Origin: Pyrus communis
Lineage: Eukaryota > Streptophyta > Magnoliopsida > Rosales > Rosaceae
Assembly: GCF_963583255.1 (NCBI RefSeq)
Contig: NC_084803.1
Span: forward strand, 14,767,428 to 14,831,427
Direction: 5' to 3'
Length of the DNA stretch: 64,000 nucleotides
Numbering within the stretch: the first letter of the stretch is position 1; each line of letters opens with the position of its first letter. Positions 1 to 10,299 of this stretch are shown in pieces. A model generated the notes under the pieces. That model made no database searches. It was given only the letters and a program-made list of their open reading frames with translations, and was not told the origin of the DNA. The translations under genes and the position numbers were made by a program.

Positions 1-560
1 TCGAGGCCGATTGGTTACCTATCCAAGTCTCGGTCGAGAAGGGTTTTCGAATCCTTATTGGCAGAGGTCATCTTATTAGCCTTCTCGGTGAAATAAGGTG
101 TTACGAATTACGACATTCGGCGTACTGAACACCGAGTGATTTTATGATTGGATACTCACAAGTGAGTTTCAGAGTTCGGCATTCTGACGGCCGAACCACA
201 TTCACCATCAAGACATACATCACCTTTGAATACTTGTGTCCGTATAGTCTGGTGTCGATTCGACGTGCTTATACTCTTACGAATATAATCACTGTGACCG
301 AATCCAGCGCCGACGATTTGTGAACTTCGTAGAATTAGCAGCCTTGTCTTCATGCTCTAGAATCCAAAAGCTGAGATTTGTTCCTTCCTCGGCCGCAGTC
401 GCAAGATTAAGAAGTCAGCAACACGCTTAACGCAACATCAACAAATTTTACTCCTCGGCCGACGAGTTGGCACGCCCCGCATTCAACCGAATGACGTAGT
501 TAGCTTATTAGTTACTCGGCCTGCGTGCCACGTAGGTTTGGTAGTTTTTTAGGGTCAACA
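1..560 (+). repeat. LTR-like direct repeat, copy 1 (5' part outside window)
   Basis: This segment is repeated almost unchanged at 1262-1830, with an offset of about 1261 bp. Both copies end in the same stretch closing with GGGTCAACA, which fits the CA end of a long terminal repeat. The copies differ by scattered substitutions and by a roughly 9-base insertion in the second copy near 1720. No primer-binding site is visible right after position 560, so the LTR reading is inferred from the repeat pair and the CA end. The left end lies outside the window. Confidence 0.55.
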
Positions 561-1261
561 GATTTTTATCATAATAATTATCGTTTAACAAATTATCTTG
601 ATATTTTCTTATACGAGATAATAAGATGCAAAGTAAGTTTCCGAGCAAGCAGTATAATTCAAATGGAATTGGGACTCCTATTATCAAATTGAGCAGCAAC
701 ATGGTGATGGTGCATTAAGATGAGGTTTGAATAGTCAAGATGCATGGTTTTGGGATAACAGTGCAGTCAGGATAATGATGCAAATTGGAATGTCATTGGT
801 ACATGGAATTTGGATGACAGAGATCCACGACATTTAAATATTATAACCAATCTTTGGATTAGATTGGTGTTCTGCAAAGATGAAAGGAGCACACGACATT
901 GACCCGAGGAATCTTGACTTTGAGGGATATTATAAAAAATGTTCTTTATCACAATATATAGACGTTGAGAGTTATAATGCAACTGGAATACTTTATTTCA
1001 GTGGCTGAGCATTACAAAATCTATAAATAGAGGCAGTGGTAACAACAAAAAGGACCTCCAATTCAACACACAATTGCCCTGCGCAAAACCTCTCAAACAT
1101 CTTGAGATTTTTTATTTTCTTTTTCTCGCCGACACATCTTCAGTTTGGATAACCATCACTGTGAAGGCAACCGGCAAACACCTTCAGTTTGGATAAACAG
1201 CACTATTGCCGTAGAATCAACCGACCGAAGAGCACCTTCAGTGTGGATAAACAGCATTGCG
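561..1261 (+). mobile_element. Spacer between the LTR-like repeats, with short tandem repeats
   Basis: No gag, protease or polymerase coding sequence is visible here, so if the flanks are LTRs the element is a non-coding derivative. From about 1136 to 1261 there are three imperfect copies of a roughly 50-bp unit built on CTTCAGTTTGGATAAACAG, running directly into the second repeat. This unit probably belongs to the upstream part of the LTR (U3/R), which would put the true LTR start somewhere between 700 and 1000. The exact start was not found. Confidence 0.4.
1021..1030 (+). promoter_or_regulatory. TATA-box-like site in the LTR-like element
   Basis: The sequence CTATAAATAG is a good plant TATA box. 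It lies about 240 bp upstream of the second LTR-like repeat and would serve as the U3 promoter of the element if the LTR assignment is right. Confidence 0.4.
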
Positions 1262-1830
1262 TCAAGGCCGACTGGTTACTTATCCAAGTCTCGGTCGAGA
1301 AGGATTTTTGAATCCTTATTGGCAGAGGTCATCTTATTAACCTTCTCGGCGAAGTAAGGTGTTACGAGTTACAACATTCGGCGTATTGAACACCGAATGA
1401 TTTTATGATTGGATACTCACAAGTGAGTTTCAGAGTTCGGCATTCTGACAGCCAAACCACATTCACCATCAAGACATACATCACCTTTGAATACTTATGT
1501 CCGTACAGTCTGGTGTTGATTTAACATGCTTATACTCTTACGAATATAATCACTGTGATCGAATCCGGCACCGACGATTTGTGAACTTCGCAGAACTAGC
1601 AGCCTTGTCTTTAGGCTCGAGAATCCAAAGGCCGAGATTTGTTCCTTCCTCGGCCGCAGTCGCAAGATAAAGAAGTCAGCAACGCGCTCAACGCAACATC
1701 AACAAATTTTACTCCTCGGCTGAGCTCAGCCGACGAGTTGACACGCCCTGCATTTAACTGAAAGACGTAGTTAGCTTATTAGTTACTCAGCCTGCGCGCC
1801 AAGTAGGCTTGGTAGTTTTTAGGGTCAACA
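1262..1830 (+). repeat. LTR-like direct repeat, copy 2
   Basis: Second copy of the repeat at 1-560, same orientation, ending in GGGTCAACA at 1830. Because it carries all of the copy 1 sequence seen in the window, it can be used to compare divergence and estimate the age of insertion. The five bases that follow are CTAAC; the matching 5' target duplication cannot be checked because the left end is missing. Confidence 0.55.
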
Positions 1831-2202
1831 CTAACTAAGTACATTGGTATTTGTAAATATGCGATCCAAACATAGCTTCTCGGAAATATGACAAGTAATA
1901 GGTGAAATGGAAATTGGTTTGCCACTAGATTATTTTTTCTTATCACTTAAATATACATCAATTTCACACCAGTGACATTTGATATGAATAGCCAAATCAA
2001 TTAAAATTTAGAGACAAATAACTCGCCTACTAAAAAAAAAGAAAAAAAATATTTTTTTTTACAAGACAAATAAAACAATTTTAATTTACAAATAAGAAAA
2101 TTCAGACTCGATTGCAGTAAGACCATCTTACATGTTTAACATTATTGTCGCGGACAAGAATTGTGCCACATGGTGTGCCATTAGTACACATGATAAATAT
2201 AA

Positions 2203-2747
2203 GGGTAAACTGCTATTTGACCCCTTGAATTATTACCCCAGTTGAAATTGACCTCCTGAACTATTTTCGTCAAATTCACCTTGAATTATTACCATTTAAC
2301 CCCTTGTCTGTAGATTCTATCCATTATTTCGTCAAATTCAAGAATAAATTAGTCTTTCTATCATCAATTCTTACTTATCAACTATAACCACCAATAAATT
2401 TATGGCATATGAACACAAGATAATGTGTAATGACAATGTGAAATTGTCCTATATGTAAACGTTCGGTTTTTATTTATTTTTAATGTTTTCTTATTATGTT
2501 ATATGTTTTACACATTATTTTGTGTTTATGTGTCATAATTTTATTGGTAGTTATCATTGACTAGTATGAATTGATGATGAAATGACTAATTTGCCTTTGA
2601 ATTTGACGGAATGATGGACGGAATCTAGTGGCAATGAGTTAATTGACTGATTTTAAATATTTCAGAGGGTTAATTTATCAAAAAAATAATTCAGGGTGTC
2701 AATTTCAACTGGAGTAATAATTTAGAGGATTAAACCGCATTTTACCC
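2203..2747. mobile_element. Mutator-like miniature inverted-repeat element (545 bp)
   Basis: The element starts GGGTAAACTGC and ends with the complement of GGGTAAAATGC. The inverted similarity extends for more than 60 bp into each end, including a shared CCAGTTGAAATTGAC motif. It is flanked on both sides by the identical 9-bp duplication TAAATATAA (2194-2202 and 2748-2756). Long terminal inverted repeats with a 9-bp duplication are the signature of Mutator-like elements. The interior is AT-rich and non-coding, so the element would need a transposase supplied elsewhere. Confidence 0.85.
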
Positions 2748-2756
2748 TAAATATAA

Positions 2757-3540
2757 TTAGCAAGGTGAACAAAACGACAACGCTTGAGGAGTATGGCCCC
2801 GATTGGGCTCGTAACGCTGATGTGCGGAAGTATAGAGTGACCTACTTGATTGTACTCTCTTCATTACGAATGTAACAGTTTGAAGATCCATGACCAGGAG
2901 AAATTTTGAGCTCAACGAACACACGTCAAGCAGTATTATTAATCAACGCGTTATAATATGGATAAATAATTACGTTGATATGTCATGAAACTAACATTTA
3001 ATATTAAAAAAAAATTTATGCACGTGTCAAATTGGGTGAATTTGTAACACCAATAGCGGTGTAATTGTCTCGTTGTAAAATTAGGACTAGAAGGTCATCT
3101 AGCTAATTTGTTGATGGACAAAAGAGGAATTAACTAAAGAAAAAATTAGATAAAAACATACTGCAAGAAATTTATTTCTTCAATCTTTAGTGACAGTCAA
3201 ATGTTATTAAAACTGCTGAGAGTTTTTTAGTGACAGAATGGCTATTAGCCAATGCTGTCAATAATTCGACATTGGAGGTGGAATGATGATCATCAGTCAC
3301 CGTAAGCATTTTGATGGGATATTCTGCAGAACTGTGATTATGGCGGAGGAAGTACTTTTGAGCATGGCAATGTGTTATGCAATGTGTTTTCGTCCTATAT
3401 CTCCCAAATTAAAATATATATTAACAGACTGTCAACCTATTCTTTCTCGGTCCATTTACTACCTTTCCTTCTAAATATTGGTTTCTCTCTAACTTTTCTT
3501 TTGATGCTAGCCTCGTACTCAGGTACCGTACGTTATAAGA
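2757..3540. other. Intergenic, no supported feature
   Basis: AT-rich sequence with many stops in all frames. Short ORFs near 3283-3665 have no recognisable domain and overlap the antisense MYB-like relic, so they are not called. Confidence 0.4.
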
Positions 3541-3731
3541 CCCGATTCGATCATCAAAATGTCCTGAAGCAATGCTTCCAAGTGTTTCTCATCTTGCTCA
3601 TCAGTACTCACCAGCAACTCTTGAGCGTAGTTCTTCAAAGAAGTCCGGGGTATCGTCGTCAATGATCAGATCTATAAGAACAGCTCCAAACCTCTTGTTC
3701 TCATCAAAGGTCCACTCATGATCCTTTGAGT
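3541..3731 (-). pseudogene. RADIALIS/DIVARICATA-like single-MYB (SANT) domain relic
   Basis: On the minus strand a frame reads NSKDHEWTFDENKRF, then DDDTPDFFEELRSRVAG, and after a +1 frameshift KHLEALLQDILMIESG. This follows the order of a RADIALIS/DIVARICATA-type MYB domain: a first helix of W-x-x-x-ENKxF type, the DxDTPD turn, the KV/RV-AG segment and the closing ESG. The second helix has F where the family has a conserved W. A TGA follows GEY directly in frame, so the domain can only be completed by shifting frame near 3605. Known family members bind DNA or compete with other MYBs in floral and stem development. This copy looks dead. The match is from memory of family motifs, not from a search. 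Confidence 0.5.
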
Positions 3732-3775
3732 TCTACAGAAATAGAGAGCAAAAAAGCCTAGTTCTTCCTTATCTT

Positions 3776-4276
3776 ATGGCGGGCACAGATTCATGCATAT
3801 ACTTGGTTCCCTTAAGAGTTTTTTTTAGTATAACAGCTACACGTACCGGCACGTTACTTGGTGCACCAGTCCACACATTATTAAATGGCCGACATAGTTG
3901 TTATGTCATGAACGCAGAAGTTATATATACATCAATAGAAATGGGAATGGCATGCACAGCCTCCACCTCCCAACATAGAGCGACAATGGATGTTGTTGTA
4001 TCGTCTCAGCTCAAACATTGCTTGGATATAGAGTTGTCTGGCCGTCGAAAAAGAACTCTGGGATCAACAGAAGAACTTCGAGTCGTGTCTGGACCGTATA
4101 ATCATACTTCATCTGAAGTTATCTCCATGTATACAGATTCCACAAATGCTAATTCCATGATTGGACCATTTGCTAGAAATTATAATATACAGTATATACT
4201 GACATTTCTAGCTGCTGAAAGAAGAGATATATACAAGAAAACAAATTCCACAAAGTTTTATCTTTTTTTTTTTTAA
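3776..4276 (+). CDS. Open reading frame of 166 codons, unidentified
   Basis: An uninterrupted ATG-started frame of 166 codons, long for this AT-rich spacer. I recognise no domain, signal peptide or membrane segment. The last ten codons run into a T-tract, which suggests the frame ends by chance. The antisense strand over the same interval also has partly open frames but is broken by stops. It may be a degraded gene piece or a random frame. Confidence 0.15.
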   Translation: MAGTDSCIYLVPLRVFFSITATRTGTLLGAPVHTLLNGRHSCYVMNAEVIYTSIEMGMACTASTSQHRATMDVVVSSQLKHCLDIELSGRRKRTLGSTEELRVVSGPYNHTSSEVISMYTDSTNANSMIGPFARNYNIQYILTFLAAERRDIYKKTNSTKFYLFFF

Positions 4277-5159
4277 TTTTTTGAATTTTATCTTTTGCAC
4301 ATTCACTATACTATAATTTCTTTTATGTACGTATATACTTGTTTAGAAGTAGGCATAGGCTCAATTTTGTACGGATTGGTACAGGGCTGCTACCAAAACC
4401 GAAAACGAATTAACTCGGTACGGTTCGGTTCGGCACGAGAGTATGCTGAATTAATACCAAACCTGACGGGTTTGGGTCGGTTTGCTATGAAAAATGCCCA
4501 ATTCGGTTCTGGTCTTCATTTACAGGCCCTTTTTATTTTTATGAAAATTGGCCCAAATCTGTTCTGGGCTTCAGTTACAAACTTTTTATTTTATGAAAAT
4601 AGGTACAAATCCAAATTTTGTTGTACATTATGCCCATTTGTGTCATAAATCTAAATTTTTTTTTTTTAACTTGGGCTCGCTCAAAATAGGCCATTGAACC
4701 CCAAAACTTATATAATATGCCCAATTGGTTTTGGGCTTCAGTTACAGCCATATTTTATGAAATAGGTCAAAATCCAAATTTTGTTGTACATTATGCCCAT
4801 TTGTGTCACAAATCCTTTTCTTGTTTTCAATCTTATTTCGATTAAGGCATTCACTCTACCGATTGAAGCAATTCGGGCAGATATGGTATAGAGGAATTTA
4901 TAACATTTCAGATGTATTAAATTATAAATTACTTTTAAAGAGTTTTAAAAATTTAAGGAAATTCTAGAGAATTTGAGATATTTCATAGTGTATCTAATCA
5001 TTCTCAAATCATATCCATTTGAGAATTTGAGATATTCACTCAAAAGTTATATAAAATCTCTAGAAATCAATAAGTCCATCAAAATCCATAAATATATTAA
5101 TTCATTAAAGTATTTCAAAATCTCAATTGAACAGACACCTTAAGCCAATTTATTGGGCT
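4277..5159. repeat. Intergenic with an internal direct repeat
   Basis: Two imperfect copies of a segment containing TTGTTGTACATTATGCCCAT lie at about 4478-4650 and 4715-4820. Each has a TTCTGGGCTTCAGTTACA-type motif (TTTTGGGCTTCAGTTACA in the second). The part around 4400-4500 is rich in CGGTTCGG motifs, as seen near ends of some hAT-type plant elements, but no matching ends were found. The remainder to 5159 is AT-rich and non-coding. Confidence 0.4.
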
Positions 5160-5168
5160 CTTAGGTTC

Positions 5169-6093
5169 GAGAAAAACTTGTGTGGGGCTTGGCGTGCCAT
5201 TGGATTTTATTGAGTGGCATTACAATCCAATCAAAATTCACCACATGGTAAGTCTAAATATAATCTTTTATTTTTAAATTTAAAGCTCTTATAAAAAAAT
5301 TTCTTACTAATTAATATACACCATAAGAATAATTTATTGGTTTTTTTTTTTTCTCTTCTCCTCTCTCTCTGTTTTCTTCCCAAATTTTCTCTACTGTCTT
5401 CTTCCCCACTCTATCTTTCCTTTCTTCATATGAATATGGGAAAAAAACAATTAAGTCATCTTCTCCCACTATCATGAAATGGGAAAAAAAAAATCCAACA
5501 CATATTTCATATTTTACAAAAGCTGTATTTTTACAAGAGTTGTTCGTTCATTTAAAATTTAATTATATATTTTTAACAATATTATAAATAATAATGAACG
5601 TTTTGATATTTTAAACACAAAACTTACTACAGTAATTAAGATTGCAAATGTTGGAAACCCAGTGACCAAAACCGGCTGTTGATACAAGGTGAGTTCACGT
5701 ACCTGAAGAAAACTATATTTTTATATATACATTGAGGAAGGTGAAAAGTAAAAAAGGAAAAATAGATTTTGAAAAATATTACACAACAAAGGAAAAAGGA
5801 ACAAACTTCCATCTCCATTTTCCTTTTTCCCAGCAATAGAAAGGACTTGGGAAGAAAATTTGAATGGCTTAATTTTTTTTTATCATATTCTTATGAAGAA
5901 AGGAAAGGAAGACACGAGTAGGGAAAAAAAAACATTAGATTAATCTCATAGAAAAAATAATTATGAGAGCTTTAAATATAAAAAAGTAATAAAAGTTTTA
6001 TATTGTAGAATTGTCATGCGGTGAGTTTTGATTGGATTGTAGTGCCACACAGCAAAATTCAGTGGCAAGACAAGCCCCACACAAGTTTTTCTC
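5169..6093. mobile_element. Mutator-like inverted-repeat element (925 bp)
   Basis: The left end starts GAGAAAAACTTGTGTGGGG and the right end is its complement. The perfect 9-bp duplication CTTAGGTTC stands on both sides (5160-5168 and 6094-6102). The inverted arms continue far inside: blocks such as AATCCAATCAAAA and the CT-rich segment near 5350-5450 reappear reversed near 6020-6045 and 5820-5930. The transcript would therefore fold into a long hairpin. No transposase is encoded. A short minus-strand frame at 5636-5836 is a by-product of one arm. Confidence 0.85.
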
Positions 6094-6430
6094 CTTAGGT
6101 TCATATCTCTTTACATTTTCTGAAGTTTATGTTGAAAAAAAAAAAAAAAAAATTACATACGTACAACCAACTTTAGACCCCTTTTATGGCAAGCTATCCA
6201 TACCACTTCGACCACAATTCCAAGCATGTCCGCCTAAGAGCAACTTCATCCCTTCCACTTGCTCTTGCAATGGATGATTCAATCCCCTTACTCCAACAAA
6301 AACAGCTCCAGCCCACCCAAATCAGTGGGTCTTACTCCCCCAGACTCAGCAATCAGGCTATTCTCGCCTGCCTTTGCGCTTGAGGCTATATGACGTCATG
6401 CTAATGTTTCATGACAAAAAAAAATTTGCA

Positions 6431-6605
6431 AGTCAGGATTCAACAGCAGGAGACGGTGGTCGGGGGATGAGGCGGTCTTCTCGAAGACGATCCACTTGGT
6501 CTCGGGAGTGTTGCAGCCGACATGGAGGTAAACCTTGACGGCGTTCTGGCCTTGCGCAGTCGAGGCAGTGGAAGAGGTGGAGTCTTGGGTTTTGATTTGG
6601 CTCTA
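6431..6605 (-). pseudogene. Coding-like fragment of an unidentified gene
   Basis: A minus-strand frame without ATG reads through about 58 codons and includes the stretches KVYLHVGCNTPETKWIVFEK and TASSPDHRLLLLNPDL. Most codons end in C or G, in sharp contrast to the surrounding AT-rich sequence, which suggests real coding ancestry. Upstream in the same frame a further coding-like DFLQNYKPLL is followed by a TAG. I do not recognise the family. It may be a captured or retrocopied exon piece; downstream it runs into an A/T tract. Confidence 0.4.
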
Positions 6606-6764
6606 AAGCAGCGGCTTATAATTTTGGAGGAAATCAAATAGGCTGAGAATTTTGAGAAATGCGGAGGAAGAAGGTCGAAGGAAACGAGGGTTCAATTGAC
6701 AAAAAAAAAATAAAACGAAAATTTCTACTGGGAAGGGATATGGAGGGGACGGATACTGAACTTA

Positions 6765-8721
6765 GACCATCTCCAATGGTGATCTATAACCTAAAAATAT
6801 TTAGCCCAAAAAATTTAGGTTTTAGCCCAGAAACAGTTTTTCTACTCCAACCATTCTGGCCTAAAATTTTAGTCCCAGATTATCAAAAAAATGAATTAAG
6901 GCTATTTTTTTTTTAAATTAACTTTAAAAGACTATCTTAAATTAATTTTATGAACATTTAAACCTAAAAATATTTAAATTCCGATAAATTTTGAAAGATC
7001 ACTAAATCAATACATGAAAATCATGATAAACCACATAAACTAAAAAAAAGAAAAAAAGACAATTAATAAACCACATAAACTTAATACAATCGAAAACTCA
7101 TAGACTATATAAATTTAATAATGATATCCATCATCTTGACTTGGTGATGGACTTGGGTGATAGTCTTGAGATGAATCATCATCTTGAAATATACTCCTTG
7201 TGGCATTTCTTCGTAAAATTTCCTTTTGTTTACCACGTAAGTATTTCTTCCTCTCTGGAGTGTATTTATCGAGGTCCTCCATTATCAAATTAGTTTCGTA
7301 CCTTTCTTGCTCCTTATCCCTTTCTTCCTTCATGGCCAAAAACATTTGGGCCGATTCTTCTTGCCGATGGCACTGGTTTCCGTTCATTCTTGCCATTTCG
7401 CTAGCAAATTGTGCACGTATCGAATCTTGGGACTTCCCTTTTCTCTTTGCTTCCTTTTGCTTATCTCTACCTGGGGGTCTTGGAAAAGAAGAAGTTGGGC
7501 TCATTTGGTCGACACCTTCATTGTCGGCAAAATTCACACCTTCATTGACATCATTTGGGGGTGGGGCTTCATTATGAAATAATCTTCCACATTGTTGATT
7601 CGCATCGGTTCCCCACCTCGGACAATCCTTGAGGATATTCCAAGCATGATGCAACTTAAAAGCTTGATTTTTTGGTGTAGTTCTTATCTTGTAAATTGCC
7701 ATTGCTTTGTCACTCTATGCAACAAATACATAAAAACAATTAGTTGCAAAATACTATTATGTACATGACAACTAAAATATCAACAAAAAAACTCACAATT
7801 TCTGAGGTGCCCCTTCTACTAGGCATGTCAACCATGGCTCTCTCCAAGCTTCCCTTCCACAAAGTGCACGCTTTGTTGATAATCTTCCACCGATCATAAA
7901 CACCACCAACTTCCCTTCGACCGGCGTTGGAGTTTTCATGGAACTTATCAATGATTTCACCCCACAAAACCTTTCTATTTTGATTGGTGCCGACGACACC
8001 ATCTTCGCTAACAGAAATCCATGCCAAACATAAAGCAATATCTTCGTCAAAGGTCTAATTACGACCTCTAATATGCTCTTTTGCCATCTCAAAAATTTTG
8101 GAAATGAGAAGAAATGGTAGAAAGAAAAATTGGAAGAATTGTAGGAGAAAAGTGAGTTTTGTGTGGATGTTTGAACAAATACATAGGTATTTATAGAGTT
8201 TTTGGTTGAATTTTAAGTTAAATAATTTTTTAAATAATTTTAGCTGTTGGATTTAAATTTGGACCGTTAGATCTTTTTTTTTTTACCGTTACATTTGATT
8301 ATATTCGATCTAAGCCGTTGGATTCAATAAATATATAAATATAAAACTTAAAAAAAATAATTTGAACCTAGACCGTTGGATTAACCAACAGCCCATTTAA
8401 ATGGAGCCGTTGTATGAAGAAAAGTAGTCGCTGGGCTACAGTAAAACTGATAGCAGATGGGACAAACCATGTGGGTGGGCTTCAGCTGCACTGTTCATGC
8501 GCGTGAGGAAGATTGGGTTTTGGGGTGTGGGCTTCACAGCCCACTTTTCACTCTCATCCGTGGGTCCCACTTCAATTTGTGGGCTAAATTTGTGACTAGT
8601 ATTTGGGTTCATTTTAAGTTTTAGGTTTTAGGTTTGGTTTAGGTTTTGGGTTGGAGTGGATTTTTGGGGGGGGGGGGGGGGAAGGGAAAATTTAGGTTAT
8701 AAGCCACCATTGGAGATGGTT
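6765..8721. mobile_element. PIF/Harbinger-type element carrying only ORF1 (1957 bp)
   Basis: The ends match as inverted repeats: GACCATCTCCAATGGTG at the left and the complement of AACCATCTCCAATGGTG at the right. Similarity continues for about 30 bp through TATAACCTAAA. The 3-bp TTA is duplicated at 6762-6764 and 8722-8724. TTA/TAA duplications are the hallmark of the PIF/Harbinger superfamily. The only coding content is a broken minus-strand MYB-like ORF1 relic (7115-8087); no DDE transposase is present. A run of G (about 8666-8682) lies just inside the right end. Confidence 0.85.
7115..8087 (-). pseudogene. Harbinger ORF1-type MYB/trihelix-like protein, broken by a stop
   Basis: Two exons on the minus strand: 8087-7797 and 7714-7115, with a GT-AG intron 7715-7796 in phase 0. 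Exon 1 begins MAKEHIRGRN, then hits TAG at 8055-8057, then continues TFDEDIALCLAWISVSEDG and DRWKIINKACTLWKGSLERA. This is the DNA-binding half of the plant ORF1 family, often mislabelled GST-T3-like or NAM-associated. Exon 2 encodes SDKAMAIYKIRT, the HHAWNILKDCPRWG motif and a charged C-terminal coiled region (KEERDKEQERYE). In autonomous elements ORF1 binds the ends and works with the ORF2 transposase; here that partner is missing. The single stop is the only break noticed, so decay is recent or the stop is tolerated. Confidence 0.7.
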
Positions 8722-8929
8722 TTACTGGGTTTCTAGGAAGAGCGAAGAAAGAATAATGGAAAAAAAAAAAAAAAGGAAAAAGCAAAATGAAATTACTGCA
8801 CGGGCAATTTTTTTTACTGAGTGACGATGTACTCAAGTCATTAATGTTTACTAAGACAATAATTGCCAATTGCCCAATAGCTTGAGCTATTATCGTTCTC
8901 AGATCAAACACAATCTTGGACTAAATGTT

Positions 8930-9470
8930 ATTTTTTAGGTTTTATTCCTCCCTTCCCAAATCTAACCTAATCTATGCTAAATATGTGGGCTAAAAGCTAA
9001 AAGTCAAACAAAAGCCAAATTTCCCCCGGAATTTAGCCCAGAAAATGGTGTGAGCACCACCAACGGGACCCCACCCACATGGGCATGTCTTCCAGGATTT
9101 ATTGAATCCAACGGTTGAAATCAAATATAATCAAATATAACGGTAAAAAAAAAATCTAACGGCCCAAATTTAAATCTAACAGTTAAAATAATTTCAAAAA
9201 TTATTTAACTCAAAATTCACCCAAATTTAGTAATTTTTTTTAATATTTATCGAAATTTAAATATTTTTAGGTTAAAATGTTCATAAAATTAAATTATGAT
9301 AGTGTACATAATTTTTTTTAAATTACTTTAAAAGAAAAAAATTAGTCTAAATTTATTCTTTAATAACTCAGGCTAAAAAATTTAGGCCAGAAGAGTTTGA
9401 GCAGAAAAACAGTTTCTAGGCTAAAAATTTTAGGTTTTAGTCCAAGAGTTGGAGATGGTTGGGGTGGAGT
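8930..9470. mobile_element. Inverted, shortened relative of the 6.8-8.7 kb Harbinger element
   Basis: The right part reads, in reverse, the same sequence as the left end of the neighbouring element, with AACCATCTCCAA near 9450-9461 and the TTTTTAGCC/GAAACTGTTTTTCTG blocks at 9370-9445. The centre (9060-9200) matches the reverse complement of about 8270-8560, including CGTTGGATTCAATAAAT-type blocks. ORF1 is absent. A clean left terminal repeat and TSD were not found, so it is an eroded deletion derivative. Confidence 0.55.
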
Positions 9471-9799
9471 TGCTTTAAGAATAGTAGAAGCCCAGTAGGT
9501 TGCTAAAACCTGTTTATGTGCACATTAACAGAAGATTTGATAAAATTAGACGGCATGGATTACATTGATGTGCTAGATCAAATCTCATGGACAATATTTA
9601 TTCATTTTGAAATTAAATGACCAAAATAAAGAGGTGAATCAATCTTAGAACCATTTATAATAGAAACTAAAGATATGAGATGGTAAATTTCTTCAACGTT
9701 GAAATTCATAAACAGTATTTGAAGTTTTTAAAACAATAAAGGTTAACTATTTTCAAGTATAATTGATTTACATAAAAAAAAAAAAAAACAAATGTCATT

Positions 9800-9892
9800 A
9801 CTTAGTACTACGGTCTAGTGATATTTTTTTTCCATTATGAGGTTTAGCTCACTCCCTCAGTGTAAATACTATCGTTTATTAAAAAATGTCAC
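9800..9892 (+). repeat. SINE fragment (tRNA-derived type)
   Basis: Contains TTAGTACTACGGTCTAGTGA followed by TTTAGCTCACTCC and the ending ACTATCGTTTATT. It matches in order the fuller copy at 18754-18934 but is missing the B-box region. It is a short, internally deleted copy. Confidence 0.45.
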
Positions 9893-10118
9893 TTATAATA
9901 AAAGAACATAAAACCAAGGATAATAAAGAATGTTGGTTTATAAAAAAAATGAAAGATTGGATAGATGAAATGTTAGGAATGTATACCTCTGGTAAATCAT
10001 CGATTCGATTTGGTTTCACATCATGTATGACTCTATAAAATTAACATCTTTGTTCTCATCTCGGCCTTCAAATGCCTCATAGATCTCCTCGATCATTTTC
10101 AAAATAAGAATCAACACT

Positions 10119-10287
10119 TAAAGGAATTATAAAAGGAAAGTTAATAAAAGAGACTTGAAAATTTTGAGTTTTAATGATAAAGATAAAATAAAGGGTAAAG
10201 TGAATAGTATCAGGATTGAATTTTTAGTATAAAAATGTGGTTTTTCGTTAAAGTGAATTATACCGGAAACTTTTCGTTAAAACTCCC
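10119..10287. mobile_element. Short inverted-repeat element (family also at 56.15 kb)
   Basis: The right end reads TTTTCGTTAAAACTCCC and the left end holds a weaker reversed copy (GGAATTATAAAAGGAAAG). The interior, with CTTGAAAATTTTGAGTTTTAA and AAAATGTGGTTTTTCGTTAA, closely matches 56148-56313. No clear target duplication was found. Confidence 0.5.
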
Positions 10288-10299
10288 AATTATAAAATG

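Noticed and set aside
3140..3260. Possible CACTA-type element end (CTGCAAGAAA and TAGTGACAG repeats)
   Set aside because: No second terminus, no 3-bp duplication and weak match to the CACTA terminal sequence.
7200..7582. Plus-strand frames of 91-125 codons
   Set aside because: They are antisense to the Harbinger ORF1 relic, whose motifs and splice sites are convincing.
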